DNA of 11,404 nucleotides from an uncultured bacterium (GCA_905211505.1 CAJMAX010000037.1:1-11404), one strand, 5' to 3'; shown: positions 1-6,832, counted from the first letter of the stretch. Numbers and translations are program-made. Notes: generated by a model not told the origin, from the sequence alone.

Positions 1-33
1 TAAATTTTTAATTTCTAAAATATTTGTATTCAT
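1..33 (-). CDS. Start of a probable ABC transporter ATP-binding protein (partial, runs off the left edge)
   Basis: On the minus strand an ATG at 31-33 opens a frame that stays open to the window edge and reads MNTNILEIKNL. The ILEIKNL opening is typical of the first beta strand of ABC ATPase subunits, before the Walker A motif, which would lie outside the window. It follows recR in the same direction after a gap of about 43 bp. The Shine-Dalgarno signal is weak (only an AGG about a dozen bases upstream). Eleven codons cannot prove identity, so the call rests on the opening motif alone and the transported substrate is unknown. Confidence 0.35.
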   Translation of the reverse strand, partial: MNTNILEIKNL

Positions 34-76
34 AACACTAAATATAACCTGAGTATAAGTAAATAATAATGCCCGA

Positions 77-676
77 TTAGTTTATTTCTCGACGACCTTC
101 TATTGCTTTTGCTATTGTAATTTCATCTGCGTATTCCAGGTCGGCTCCAACAGGCAATCCAAAAGCTATGCGGGAAACTTTTATACCAAAAGGTTTAATA
201 AGTTTTGTCAAATACAGACTGGTGGCTTCCCCCTCAACTGATGGACTGAGGGCAAGAATAACTTCTTTTACTTCATCGTTAGTCAACCTGTTTAATAGTT
301 CTTTAATTCTTATGTCATCGGCTCCAATACCGTCCATAGGAGAAATTAAACCTTGCAGAACATGATAAAGCCCTTTGAATTCGTTAGTTTTTTCAATGGC
401 AATTAAATCTTTTGTTTCTGCGACAACGCAGATAGTTGAACGGTCTCTTTGAGAAGAAGAACAGATTTCACAAGGACTGGTAGCAGATAAATTGAAGCAA
501 ACTTCACAGGTGTGAGTGTTTTGTTTTGCTTCAATTACTGCTTTTGCAAATTTTTCAACATCAACCATGGGCATTCTTAAAAGGTGAAATGCCATTCTTT
601 GAGCAGATTTTGGACCAACTGAAGGGAACTTTTGAAATTGCTCTATTAAGGTTGCTATTGATTTAGGATATATCAT
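77..676 (-). CDS. recR: Recombination mediator RecR
   Basis: RecR works with RecO/RecF to load RecA on gapped single-stranded DNA during recombinational repair. The 199-residue product matches the usual family length of about 200. Visible domains in order: a helix-hairpin-helix (residues 17-33, FPSVGPKSAQRMAFHLL), a C4 zinc finger (C57, C60, C69, C72), and a Toprim domain from about residue 81 (CVVAETKDL onward), ending in the GADLEYAD region expected near the C-terminus. The start codon shares one base with the ybaB stop (TAATG arrangement), which implies translational coupling and a shared transcript. The ybaB-recR pairing is conserved across bacteria. Identity is very secure. Confidence 0.98.
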   Translation of the reverse strand: MIYPKSIATLIEQFQKFPSVGPKSAQRMAFHLLRMPMVDVEKFAKAVIEAKQNTHTCEVCFNLSATSPCEICSSSQRDRSTICVVAETKDLIAIEKTNEFKGLYHVLQGLISPMDGIGADDIRIKELLNRLTNDEVKEVILALSPSVEGEATSLYLTKLIKPFGIKVSRIAFGLPVGADLEYADEITIAKAIEGRREIN

Positions 677-1017
677 TATTTAAATAGTCCTGGAATTTTT
701 AAACCGCCTGTTACTTGAGTCATTCTTGATTCCATTTCTTTTGAAGCTTTATCGTTAGCTTCTTTAATAGCTGCAGATATAACGTCTTCAAGCATTTCAA
801 TTGTTTCTGAATCAACAGCTGACGGATTTTCAGGATTAACTGCTTCCGGTTTTATAGTGATAGATTTGAATCTTCCTTGACCGTCGCAAATAACTTTTAC
901 AGCGCCGCCTGCAGATTCGCCTGTTACTTCAAGATTAGCAAGCTCTTCCTGCATGATAGTTGCTTTTTTTTGAACATTTTGAACTTGTTTCATGATATTC
1001 ATTAAATCCATACCCAT
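676..1017 (-). CDS. ybaB: YbaB/EbfC family nucleoid-associated protein
   Basis: A small dimeric DNA-binding protein of 113 residues (family about 100-115). Visible features are the N-terminal MNIMKQVQNVQKKATIMQEEL helix, the ATxxGGAVKVxxxG-type strand region (GESAGGAVKVICDGQG), the phrase ITIKPEAVNP, and a C-terminal helix ending in the GGLKIPGLF tail typical of the family. Start: the ATG at 1015-1017 has AAGGAG seven bases upstream (complement of 1025-1030). A second ATG two codons in is a less likely start. It lies first in an operon with recR, overlapping it by one base. A consensus -10 box lies upstream on the same strand (1068-1073). Confidence 0.97.
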   Translation of the reverse strand: MGMDLMNIMKQVQNVQKKATIMQEELANLEVTGESAGGAVKVICDGQGRFKSITIKPEAVNPENPSAVDSETIEMLEDVISAAIKEANDKASKEMESRMTQVTGGLKIPGLFK

Positions 1018-1067
1018 AATTTTTCTCCTTAGTCTGTATATCTCTTACTTTTCTTCTTGTGAATTTT

Positions 1068-1073
1068 ATTATA
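1068..1073 (-). promoter_or_regulatory. -10 box of the ybaB-recR promoter
   Basis: The minus strand reads a perfect TATAAT, about 50 bases before the ybaB start. The expected -35 region (about 1091-1096) reads TTTTCT and is weak. It falls inside the first codons of the divergent protease gene, so the two genes share this short intergenic space. Confidence 0.5.
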
Positions 1074-1083
1074 CAATAAAAAT

Positions 1084-1893
1084 ATGCAGAAGAAAACTTA
1101 TTTACAAGAATCGGTAAAAAATGGTCGTTTAATGCGGTGGAATATGATGCCGTTGAAAGTTTATATTGCACCGATGAAGTTTTACTCTAAAAAAGGGCAG
1201 GATTTAAAATATCGTCAGTATGTAAAACAGGCTCTTGATGAGTGGCACAGAGTTTCTAACGGGAAAGTTTCATTTGTAGTTGTGGATACTTTGTTACAAT
1301 CTAATATTAATATTGATTGGAAGAGAGTTGAGCGTCAGGCGCTAGGACATTGCTATTTTCAGTATGATAATGCAAATCGTCTGTATAGTGCGGAGGTTGC
1401 AATTGGTTTAACAGAGGGGCTTGTGCATGCTGATTATATGGATGAAGAAGAAGTTTATCATACTATTTTACATGAAATCGGGCATGCAATCGGGCTTGGA
1501 CACAGTCCGTTCAAAAAAGATATTATGTATACTCCGCATCAAAAAGGTGTAATGCATATCGGAGATGGGGACAGGTTATCTGTTAATTGGCTTTATACTT
1601 TCCAGCAAGGAAAATCTGTGTCTGAAATAGCCTCAAAATACGGTGTTGCAGGTAATGATTTAGATGAAGTTGTTGCCAGAATTATATCAAAGCAGGCAAA
1701 GACAGATTTTGAAAAGGTAAAAGATAATATCCAGCCGCAGCAAACACGTAATTTACTTGAAGAATCAGAGACTATTGCGAATTTACGAAAATATCATATG
1801 ACACTGCAAAATATCAAAATCTCCGGAGATTTGCAGGAACAAATCAGAAAACATTACAGGGATAGTTCAATGAATTCCAAAAATGATTTGTAA
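1084..1893 (+). CDS. Metzincin-type (matrixin-like, M10) zinc metalloprotease
   Basis: The 269-residue product has the metzincin zinc site HExxHxxGxxH at residues 130-140 (HEIGHAIGLGH: ligands H130, H134, H140, base E131) and a Met-turn at M148 (DIMY), the matrixin arrangement. The N-terminal part (RWNMMPLKVYI, then ALDEWHRVSNGKVSF) resembles matrixin-like proteases of cyanobacteria and relatives. No signal peptide or membrane segment is visible, so it looks cytoplasmic or is exported without a Sec signal. The last 120 residues are charged and helical, with a possible helix-turn-helix-like stretch (SVSEIASKYGV). The ATG at 1084 is the first start after an in-frame stop at 1060 and lacks a Shine-Dalgarno sequence, so a start at 1132 or 1144 is possible. 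Substrate unknown. Confidence 0.88.
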   Translation: MQKKTYLQESVKNGRLMRWNMMPLKVYIAPMKFYSKKGQDLKYRQYVKQALDEWHRVSNGKVSFVVVDTLLQSNINIDWKRVERQALGHCYFQYDNANRLYSAEVAIGLTEGLVHADYMDEEEVYHTILHEIGHAIGLGHSPFKKDIMYTPHQKGVMHIGDGDRLSVNWLYTFQQGKSVSEIASKYGVAGNDLDEVVARIISKQAKTDFEKVKDNIQPQQTRNLLEESETIANLRKYHMTLQNIKISGDLQEQIRKHYRDSSMNSKNDL

Positions 1894-1919
1894 ATATTTT
1901 CATATAAATTATAAAATTT

Positions 1920-1947
1920 TTGCCACTTAAACTTTTTTGTGTATAAT
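1920..1947 (+). promoter_or_regulatory. Sigma-70-type promoter of accD-accA
   Basis: TTGCCA (1920-1925), a 16-bp spacer, then a perfect TATAAT (1942-1947). It lies about 60 bases before the accD start, in the gap after the protease gene, so the carboxyltransferase genes probably have their own transcript. Confidence 0.65.
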
Positions 1948-2008
1948 TAGGTGTGTAAGTTAAATTATAAATTTTCTTATAGGGATATAGTTAAAGGATT
2001 AAGATATT

Positions 2009-2872
2009 ATGACAGTTCAAGATTGGTTTGAAAAGCGTAAAGAAGCACAAATTCAACGCAGAGCTTTAGAAGCCAGAGTAGAAATTGAGGCAAATCCTGA
2101 TTTATGGACAAAATGTGTTCATTGTGATACTCAATTATTGAAAAAGGATATTGAAGAAAATGGAATGGTTTGTCCTGTTTGTGATTACCATTTCAGGGTT
2201 AATGCAAGAACAAGAATTAAACAATTGTTTGATGAGGGTTCTTTTCAAGAATTATTTACAGAAATAAAACCAACTGATCCTCTGGATTTTGTTGATACAG
2301 AAAGTTACAAAGACAGGCTACATGCTGCTCAGTCAAAAACTGGTTTAGACGATGCCTGTATCGCAGGTTTAGCCTCCATTAAAGGTCATAAGTTAGCTGC
2401 TGCCGTTATGGATTTTGATTTTATGGGCGGTTCTATGGGTAGTGTAGTTGGTGAAAAAGTTACACGAACAATGGAAAAAGCTATTGAGTTAAGACTTCCT
2501 GTTTTAGTTATTTCTTCTTCTGGTGGAGCTAGGATGCAGGAAAGTGCATTGAGTTTAATGCAAATGGCTAAAACATCATGTGCTTGTGCTAGATTGGATG
2601 AAGCCGGTCTATTGTATATTAATTTAATTACAGATCCTACATTTGGCGGTGTTACCGCAAGTTTTGGAACTTTAGGAGATATTATTGTTGCAGAACAAGG
2701 TGCAAGAGTTGGTTTTGCAGGCAGAAGAGTTATTGAACAAACTATAAGACAAAAACTTCCTGCAGATTTCCAAACTGCCGAATATCTGATGAAATATGGT
2801 CAGGTTGATGTTGTTTCTTCGCGTAAAGAGCTAAGAGATACATTGGCAAATATTTTGGCTATGCACGAATAA
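2009..2872 (+). CDS. accD: Acetyl-CoA carboxylase carboxyltransferase subunit beta
   Basis: AccD and AccA form the carboxyltransferase that moves CO2 from biotin on the carrier protein to acetyl-CoA, giving malonyl-CoA, the first committed step of fatty acid synthesis. The 287-residue product has the N-terminal zinc ribbon (C36, C39, C55, C58) followed by the crotonase-like domain with GGSMGSVVGEK (140-150), SSSGGARMQE (169-178) and the GRRVIEQTIRQKLP segment (238-251). Residues 189-194 read TSCACA where most AccD proteins lack this cysteine pair. A Shine-Dalgarno-like AAAGGA (1993-1998) precedes the ATG by 10 bases. It is followed directly by accA, whose AAGGAG overlaps the accD stop. Identity is certain. 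Confidence 0.98.
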   Translation: MTVQDWFEKRKEAQIQRRALEARVEIEANPDLWTKCVHCDTQLLKKDIEENGMVCPVCDYHFRVNARTRIKQLFDEGSFQELFTEIKPTDPLDFVDTESYKDRLHAAQSKTGLDDACIAGLASIKGHKLAAAVMDFDFMGGSMGSVVGEKVTRTMEKAIELRLPVLVISSSGGARMQESALSLMQMAKTSCACARLDEAGLLYINLITDPTFGGVTASFGTLGDIIVAEQGARVGFAGRRVIEQTIRQKLPADFQTAEYLMKYGQVDVVSSRKELRDTLANILAMHE

Positions 2873-2884
2873 GGAGTATGATTG

Positions 2885-3838
2885 ATGGCTACAGCTTTAG
2901 ATTTTGAAAAACCTATATTGGAGATTCAAGAAAAAATTGAGGAATTGAAAAAAATGAGTTTGGAGTCCGGCATGGATTTAAATAAAGATATTGAGATATT
3001 GGAACAGGAAGCAGAAGATTTCAAAAAGGAATTGTTTGCGAATCTTGATCCAACACAAAAAATGCAGATTGCTCGTCATCCGGAGCGTCCTAAGTTTTTG
3101 GATTACGTGAACTTAATGTGTACTGATTTTGTTGAACTTCACGGGGATAGAGTTGGTACAGATGACAGAGCCATTGTTGGCGGTCTGGCGAAACTTGATG
3201 GCAAGCCTGTTATGATTATCGGGACAATGAAAGGTAAATCTACCAAAGAAAATCTTGAGTATAACTTTGGTATGCCACAGCCTGAGGGATATAGAAAAGC
3301 TTTAAGATTATTTAAGCATGCTGATAAATTTAATATTCCAATAGTTACAATTATTGATACTCCAGGAGCTTACCCGGGAATAAGCGCGGAAGAGCATGCT
3401 CAAGGGGCTGCTATTGCAATGAATTTGCGCGAAATGGCAAAGCTGAGTGTTCCTGTTATTGCAATTATTTCTGGTGAAGGATGCTCAGGCGGAGCTTTAG
3501 GATTAGCTGTAGCCAACAAAGTTTATTTGCTTGAACATGCTTACTATACTGTAATTTCACCGGAAGGATGTGCTTCTATTTTATGGCGTGATGCTTCTAA
3601 AAATCTCGAAGCTGCTACGGCTCTTAAGATTACAGCACCTCATCTTTTACAGCATGGAATTATTGATGGGGCAATAAAAGAACCAACCCGTGGTGCTCAT
3701 ACAAATTATGAGGTAATGGCTGCGGAGATGAAAAAGACTATTCTGGAAGCGTTGAATGAACTTTCAGGGCTGACTGATGAAGAATTGAGAACTCAGCGTT
3801 ATGATAAGTTTAGAAAAATGGGTGCTTTTTTGAGCTAG
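2885..3838 (+). CDS. accA: Acetyl-CoA carboxylase carboxyltransferase subunit alpha
   Basis: Partner of AccD in the carboxyltransferase. The 317 residues match the usual length of about 315-320. It has a coiled-coil-like N-terminal helix pair (residues 10-50), the HPERPKFLDYV segment (65-75), VELHGDRVGTDDRAIVGG (83-100), DTPGAYPGISAEEHAQG (158-174), the oxyanion region GEGCSGGALGLAVA (197-210) and the signature SPEGCASILWRDA (225-237). I chose the ATG at 2885, which lies eight bases after AAGGAG (2871-2876). A TTG one codon upstream is in frame but closer to the Shine-Dalgarno sequence. An out-of-frame ATG at 2878 meets a stop quickly. It follows accD after 12 bases and is followed by a hairpin terminator. 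Confidence 0.98.
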   Translation: MATALDFEKPILEIQEKIEELKKMSLESGMDLNKDIEILEQEAEDFKKELFANLDPTQKMQIARHPERPKFLDYVNLMCTDFVELHGDRVGTDDRAIVGGLAKLDGKPVMIIGTMKGKSTKENLEYNFGMPQPEGYRKALRLFKHADKFNIPIVTIIDTPGAYPGISAEEHAQGAAIAMNLREMAKLSVPVIAIISGEGCSGGALGLAVANKVYLLEHAYYTVISPEGCASILWRDASKNLEAATALKITAPHLLQHGIIDGAIKEPTRGAHTNYEVMAAEMKKTILEALNELSGLTDEELRTQRYDKFRKMGAFLS

Positions 3839-3856
3839 TTTATAAAAATATTACAT

Positions 3857-3884
3857 AAGGGTGGGATTTATATCTCCCCTTTTT
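3857..3884 (+). terminator. Probable intrinsic terminator after accA
   Basis: AAGGG-T-GGGA pairs with TCTC-CCCTT across a 6-base loop (nine pairs including one G-U, with a single bulged T), followed by a short T tract. It is modest in strength, so some read-through into prmA is possible. Confidence 0.6.
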
Positions 3885-3900
3885 AGTTTAAGGAATTGTT

Positions 3901-4824
3901 ATGGATAATAATTATTTTGAAGTAAGATTGCAAATAAATCCGGAGATGGAAGATTTAATATCAGAAATATTTTTTGATAATTTTGACTGCGAGGGTGTTG
4001 TTCTGGCAGAAGAAACATACAAAGATTTAGAGATGGTTTCAACAACAGAGGGTACCCTAAAAATCTTTTTAAGAAGTAGTAGTGGAGAAACTTATGAAGA
4101 TTTGAAATATGATATTGAGAATATTCTAGATTTGTCTCGTGAAGAATTTTTGTCGCGTGGGTTTACCGATGAAAATTTGGGATCTTGGGATTTTGAACTT
4201 GAGGAAAAGCAAACTGAAGACTGGTCGCAAAAATGGAAAGAAAAATGGGATGTAACGCATGTTACGGATAAAATAGCAGTTGTCCCTGATTGGATTGATT
4301 ATGAGCCAAAAAATAATGAAGTTACGATAAAACTTGAACCAGGGTGTGCATTTGGTACAGGTACTCATCAGACAACTCAATTGTGTATGAAAGCTTTAGA
4401 AAAATATATGAAACAAGGGGATAGAGTTGCCGATATAGGTATGGGGTCAGGCATTTTGTCAATTCTTGCTAAAAAACTCGGTGCTTCTTATGTTTACGGT
4501 TGTGATAATGATGAAACTGTAATTGAAGTTGCCAAAGAAAATGCAGCGAAAAATAATGTTGAAGCTACATTTGAACTCGGTACAGCAGATAAAGTTAATG
4601 ACAAATTCGATTTCGTTGTCGCAAATATTCTGCATTTTGTGCTTGCTGAGATTATGGGAGATTTGAAAAATATAATGAAATCTGGAGCGTTGATGTCATT
4701 AAGCGGAATTTTGGATGAGAAAAAGCAAATGGTTATTGAAGCTTACGAAAAAGAGGGTCTTGAACTAGTTGAAGAAATTAAACAAGACCAGTGGACATCA
4801 TTTGTTGTAATGAAAGGTTTGTAA
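3901..4824 (+). CDS. prmA: Ribosomal protein L11 methyltransferase
   Basis: PrmA is an S-adenosylmethionine-dependent enzyme that methylates lysines and the N-terminus of ribosomal protein L11. The 307-residue product has an L11-recognition domain at the N-terminus (residues 1-95), the family hallmark LEPGCAFGTGTHQTT (145-159), the SAM-binding motif VADIGMGSGILSILA (176-190; a methionine stands where most have cysteine) and VVANILHFVLAEI (239-251), the NIL motif of the family. AAGGA (3890-3894) precedes the ATG by six bases. The next small gene starts at the very next base after its stop, pointing to a shared transcript with the downstream membrane peptide and kdsB. Confidence 0.96.
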   Translation: MDNNYFEVRLQINPEMEDLISEIFFDNFDCEGVVLAEETYKDLEMVSTTEGTLKIFLRSSSGETYEDLKYDIENILDLSREEFLSRGFTDENLGSWDFELEEKQTEDWSQKWKEKWDVTHVTDKIAVVPDWIDYEPKNNEVTIKLEPGCAFGTGTHQTTQLCMKALEKYMKQGDRVADIGMGSGILSILAKKLGASYVYGCDNDETVIEVAKENAAKNNVEATFELGTADKVNDKFDFVVANILHFVLAEIMGDLKNIMKSGALMSLSGILDEKKQMVIEAYEKEGLELVEEIKQDQWTSFVVMKGL

Positions 4825-4986
4825 ATGTTTTTGTTGCAACCATTAGTTAATTTTTATAATAATCTTACTTCAGGGAACCCTGTTGTATATGTTATATTGT
4901 TTGTTGTATTTATTTCTATTATCGTAGGATATAAATCTGCAATGGGTGATATCATTAGAGAAAGATATTGGAGGAATAAAAAATGA
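4825..4986 (+). CDS. Small single-pass membrane protein (53 residues), unknown function
   Basis: A short frame fills the gap between prmA and kdsB exactly. Its ATG abuts the prmA stop and its TGA overlaps the kdsB ATG (ATGA). GAAAGG (4812-4817) lies seven bases upstream and works as a Shine-Dalgarno sequence. The product starts MFLLQPLVNFYNNLTSGNP, has one hydrophobic helix at about residues 19-36 (PVVYVILFVVFISIIVGY), then a basic tail (RERYWRNKK). This tight packing, with a ribosome site for kdsB embedded in its end, argues that it is translated. I do not recognise the family. A coupling or leader role for kdsB, or a small envelope protein, are both possible. It is below the size most gene callers report. 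Confidence 0.65.
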   Translation: MFLLQPLVNFYNNLTSGNPVVYVILFVVFISIIVGYKSAMGDIIRERYWRNKK

Positions 4987-5717
4987 CTAAGACAGCAATA
5001 ATAATACCTGCACGATACGGGTCATCAAGATTAGAGGGCAAGCCGTTACTTGAAGTTTTGGGTAAACCTATTATTCAATGGGTGTATGAGAAAGCTCAGG
5101 CTTCTAAGTTGGCGGATATGATTATTGTTGCAACTGATGATAAGAGAATTTATGACTGCGTAAAATCTTTTGGCGGGGAGGTTGAAATGACTTCAACAGA
5201 GCATAAATGCGGTTCAGATAGAATTATGGAAGTTGTATCACGTCATCCTGAAATTTCTTATATTTGTAATCTTCAAGGAGATGAGCCTTTGATAAAACCT
5301 GAAAGTATAGATGATGTAATTCGAAATGTAAAAGACGATGAATCCGCGGATATTTCAACTCTAATCAGAGTTCTTAAAGATGAAGTAGAAATTAATAATC
5401 CAAATCTCGTCAAGTGTGTTGTTGATAATAATGGTTTTGCACTTTATTTTTCTCGTTCAAAGATTCCGTTCGAAAGAAATTCAAATGTTGCAACTTTTTA
5501 TGGACATTTGGGCATTTACGGATATAAGCGAAAAGCCTTAGAATCAATGACAACCTTACCTCAAACGCCGTTAGAAAAGACTGAAAGCCTTGAACAGTTA
5601 AGAGCTTTAGAAAACGGTATGAAAATAAAAACTTCTGTTGTTGACTTTGTGCCTGTTGGAATTGATACAAAAGAAGATTTGGAGAAATTTAAACAGATTG
5701 TGGAAGCTAAACTTTAA
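4983..5717 (+). CDS. kdsB: 3-deoxy-manno-octulosonate cytidylyltransferase (CMP-KDO synthetase)
   Basis: KdsB activates KDO with CTP to give CMP-KDO for the inner core of lipopolysaccharide, in the cytoplasm. The 244-residue product has the nucleotide-binding start IIPARYGSSRLEGKPL (7-22), the metal and substrate motif NLQGDEPLI (96-104), SRSKIPF, YGHLGIYGY and the late GIDTKEDLEK segment, all expected. GGAGG (4970-4974) lies eight bases upstream of the ATG, inside the preceding small gene, which overlaps by four bases. The 3' end overlaps the convergent XRE gene by four bases, with the two stop codons interlocked. Its presence implies an LPS-bearing outer membrane. Confidence 0.97.
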   Translation: MTKTAIIIPARYGSSRLEGKPLLEVLGKPIIQWVYEKAQASKLADMIIVATDDKRIYDCVKSFGGEVEMTSTEHKCGSDRIMEVVSRHPEISYICNLQGDEPLIKPESIDDVIRNVKDDESADISTLIRVLKDEVEINNPNLVKCVVDNNGFALYFSRSKIPFERNSNVATFYGHLGIYGYKRKALESMTTLPQTPLEKTESLEQLRALENGMKIKTSVVDFVPVGIDTKEDLEKFKQIVEAKL

Positions 5718-5938
5718 TTCTTTTCGAAGAAATATTGGGGCTGTACATTGAATAAAAATGCCAGTTTTAACAGCATTTTTAAACTTGGTTTTTCTTTTAA
5801 ATTTTCCATTCTGCTCACGAATTCTCGTGAGCAGTTAATTTTTTCTGCAAAAGTTTCCTGTGACATTTTTGCATTTTTTCGTAGTTTCTTAATGTTATTT
5901 GCGATTATTTTGTGATACATTACTTCATATTTTTGCAT
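5714..5938 (-). CDS. XRE-family helix-turn-helix transcriptional regulator
   Basis: A 74-residue protein that is almost entirely a Cro/CI-type DNA-binding domain: IKKLRKNAKMSQETFAEKI, then the recognition helix region CSREFVSRMEN (36-46) and the closing KPSLKMLLKLAFLFNVQPQYFF. It lacks any sensor or oligomerisation domain. It overlaps the end of kdsB by four bases (convergent) and is divergent from the prepilin gene. An operator-like palindrome lies over codons 4-9, and a near-copy lies before the prepilin gene, so autoregulation and pilin control are likely. No Shine-Dalgarno sequence is visible for the ATG at 5936-5938. The ATG at 5918-5920 (M7) is an alternative start that would leave the palindrome mostly in the untranslated region. 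Confidence 0.88.
   Translation of the reverse strand: MQKYEVMYHKIIANNIKKLRKNAKMSQETFAEKINCSREFVSRMENLKEKPSLKMLLKLAFLFNVQPQYFFEKN
5913..5927. promoter_or_regulatory. Operator-like palindrome, copy 1 (within the XRE gene start)
   Basis: TGATACATTACTTCA on the plus strand is the reverse complement, with two differences, of the perfect dyad at 5973-5987. One half-site (TAC-T-TCA) is intact and the other (TGA-T-ACA) is degenerate. Over 19 bases (5911-5929 against 5971-5989) the two arms match at 17 positions in inverted orientation. Confidence 0.6.
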
Positions 5939-5962
5939 ATTTTAATTTTGATTGTTTATAAT
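5933..5962 (+). promoter_or_regulatory. Promoter of the prepilin gene
   Basis: A perfect TATAAT (5957-5962) with a weak -35 (TTGCAT, 5933-5938) at an 18-bp spacing. The operator-like dyad at 5973-5987 would lie just downstream of the expected transcription start, a repressor position. Confidence 0.5.
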
Positions 5963-5972
5963 ATTCTTACTA

Positions 5973-5987
5973 TGAAGTAATACATCA
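5973..5987. promoter_or_regulatory. Operator-like palindrome, copy 2 (prepilin side)
   Basis: TGAAGTAATACATCA has the form TGA-n-GTA-n-TAC-n-TCA: 12 symmetrical bases in 15, typical in size and shape of an XRE-family operator. Its centre is about 60 bp from that of copy 1. Confidence 0.65.
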
Positions 5988-6001
5988 CAATGAGGGATTT
6001 T

Positions 6002-6676
6002 ATGAGGAAAGGCTTTACTTTATCGGAAGTTTTAATTACGCTCGGTATTATCGGTATCGTTGCAGCATTAACTATTCCATCGCTAGTGAGTGCATATCAA
6101 AAACATGTTGTGGAAGAAAAACTTAAACAGGCTTATTCTATACTGGTTAATGCAAGTCGAATGGCACAAGTTGACCCTGATTTCAGTTATACCCCTCCGA
6201 AACAGTATACCGCAGAAGGTTTATATGAAAATGATAAATATGGAATTTTTAAGGCTTATTTTGTACCATATTTGCAGGGCGTTACTGAAATGAAAAGAGC
6301 TAAATATAGTTGGAATGGTAAAACTCCGGCTGGTGAAGGCTCTTTAGCAACGTTCAGTAAAGGATGTTTTTGTTTGAATAACGGTATGTGTTTTATGATG
6401 GTTAACCATGGGACTAATTATTTTTACATATATGTTGATTTAAATGGACCATCAACTCCAAATGTAGTTGGGCGGGATATTTTTTATTTTGCGTTGCACT
6501 TTACAGATAATGGATTGAAAATTGATGGTAAGGTTTATCAGGTTTACAATTCAACTACAAATGATGAATTGCTGCGATGGTGTGGTAAAACAGCATCAGG
6601 TTGGGAGGGTGGTAAATCTTGTACTGAATTGATAATTAGAAATAGTTGGGAAATTCCAAAAGATTATCCGTGGTAA
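6002..6676 (+). CDS. Type IV pilin-like / type II secretion pseudopilin (prepilin)
   Basis: The 224-residue product starts with a prepilin leader: MRKG is cut before F, giving mature FTLSEV with glutamate at +5, followed by a long hydrophobic helix (LITLGIIGIVAALTIPSLVSAY). It would be processed by the prepilin peptidase at the inner membrane and assembled into a pilus or pseudopilus. The C-terminal half has several cysteines (CFCLNNGMC, then WC and SC near the end), the phrase DLNGPSTPNVVGRDIFYFAL, and ends in IPKDYPW, a pattern I associate with the many Gastranaerophilales pilin-like proteins. I chose ATG 6002 over 5990: GAGG (5992-5995) is six bases upstream, and only this start gives the short leader. 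It is divergent from the XRE gene. Confidence 0.88.
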   Translation: MRKGFTLSEVLITLGIIGIVAALTIPSLVSAYQKHVVEEKLKQAYSILVNASRMAQVDPDFSYTPPKQYTAEGLYENDKYGIFKAYFVPYLQGVTEMKRAKYSWNGKTPAGEGSLATFSKGCFCLNNGMCFMMVNHGTNYFYIYVDLNGPSTPNVVGRDIFYFALHFTDNGLKIDGKVYQVYNSTTNDELLRWCGKTASGWEGGKSCTELIIRNSWEIPKDYPW

Positions 6677-6707
6677 TATTTTTTCCTAAAATCTTTCAAA
6701 CTTATAC

Positions 6708-6736
6708 TTGCAATTTTTTGTAAATTAGTGTAACAT
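6708..6736 (+). promoter_or_regulatory. Candidate rpaB promoter
   Basis: TTGCAA (6708-6713), 17 bp, TAACAT (6731-6736), each matching the sigma-70 consensus at four of six bases. It is weak, but the HLR1-like repeat at 6717-6734 lies right across it. Other AT-rich hexamers between 6738 and 6776 could also serve. Confidence 0.35.
6717..6734 (-). promoter_or_regulatory. HLR1-like direct repeat (candidate RpaB binding site 1)
   Basis: The minus strand reads GTTACACT-AA-TTTACAAA. The cyanobacterial HLR1 site is (G/T)TTACA(T/A)(T/A)-nn-(G/T)TTACA(T/A)(T/A). Here all but one position fit, and the two TTACA cores are exactly 10 bp apart. Confidence 0.55.
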
Positions 6737-6798
6737 ATTGTTATAAAAATATAAAAAAATAAACATAACGTAATATTTTTTTGTTTTTAAGCAATTGG

Positions 6799-6818
6799 TG
6801 TAAGATTTTGTAATGTAA
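6799..6818 (-). promoter_or_regulatory. Second cluster of TTACA cores (candidate RpaB binding site 2)
   Basis: On the plus strand TGTAA (the complement of TTACA) occurs at 6799, 6809 and 6814. The first two are 10 bp apart, as in HLR1, though the flanking bases fit less well than in site 1. The cluster ends just before the Shine-Dalgarno sequence of the rpaB-like gene. Confidence 0.4.
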
Positions 6819-6832
6819 GTAAGGAAAAGACT

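Noticed and set aside
6090..6293. A 67-codon plus-strand frame within the prepilin gene.
   Set aside because: It is an out-of-frame shadow of the prepilin coding sequence with no recognisable product.
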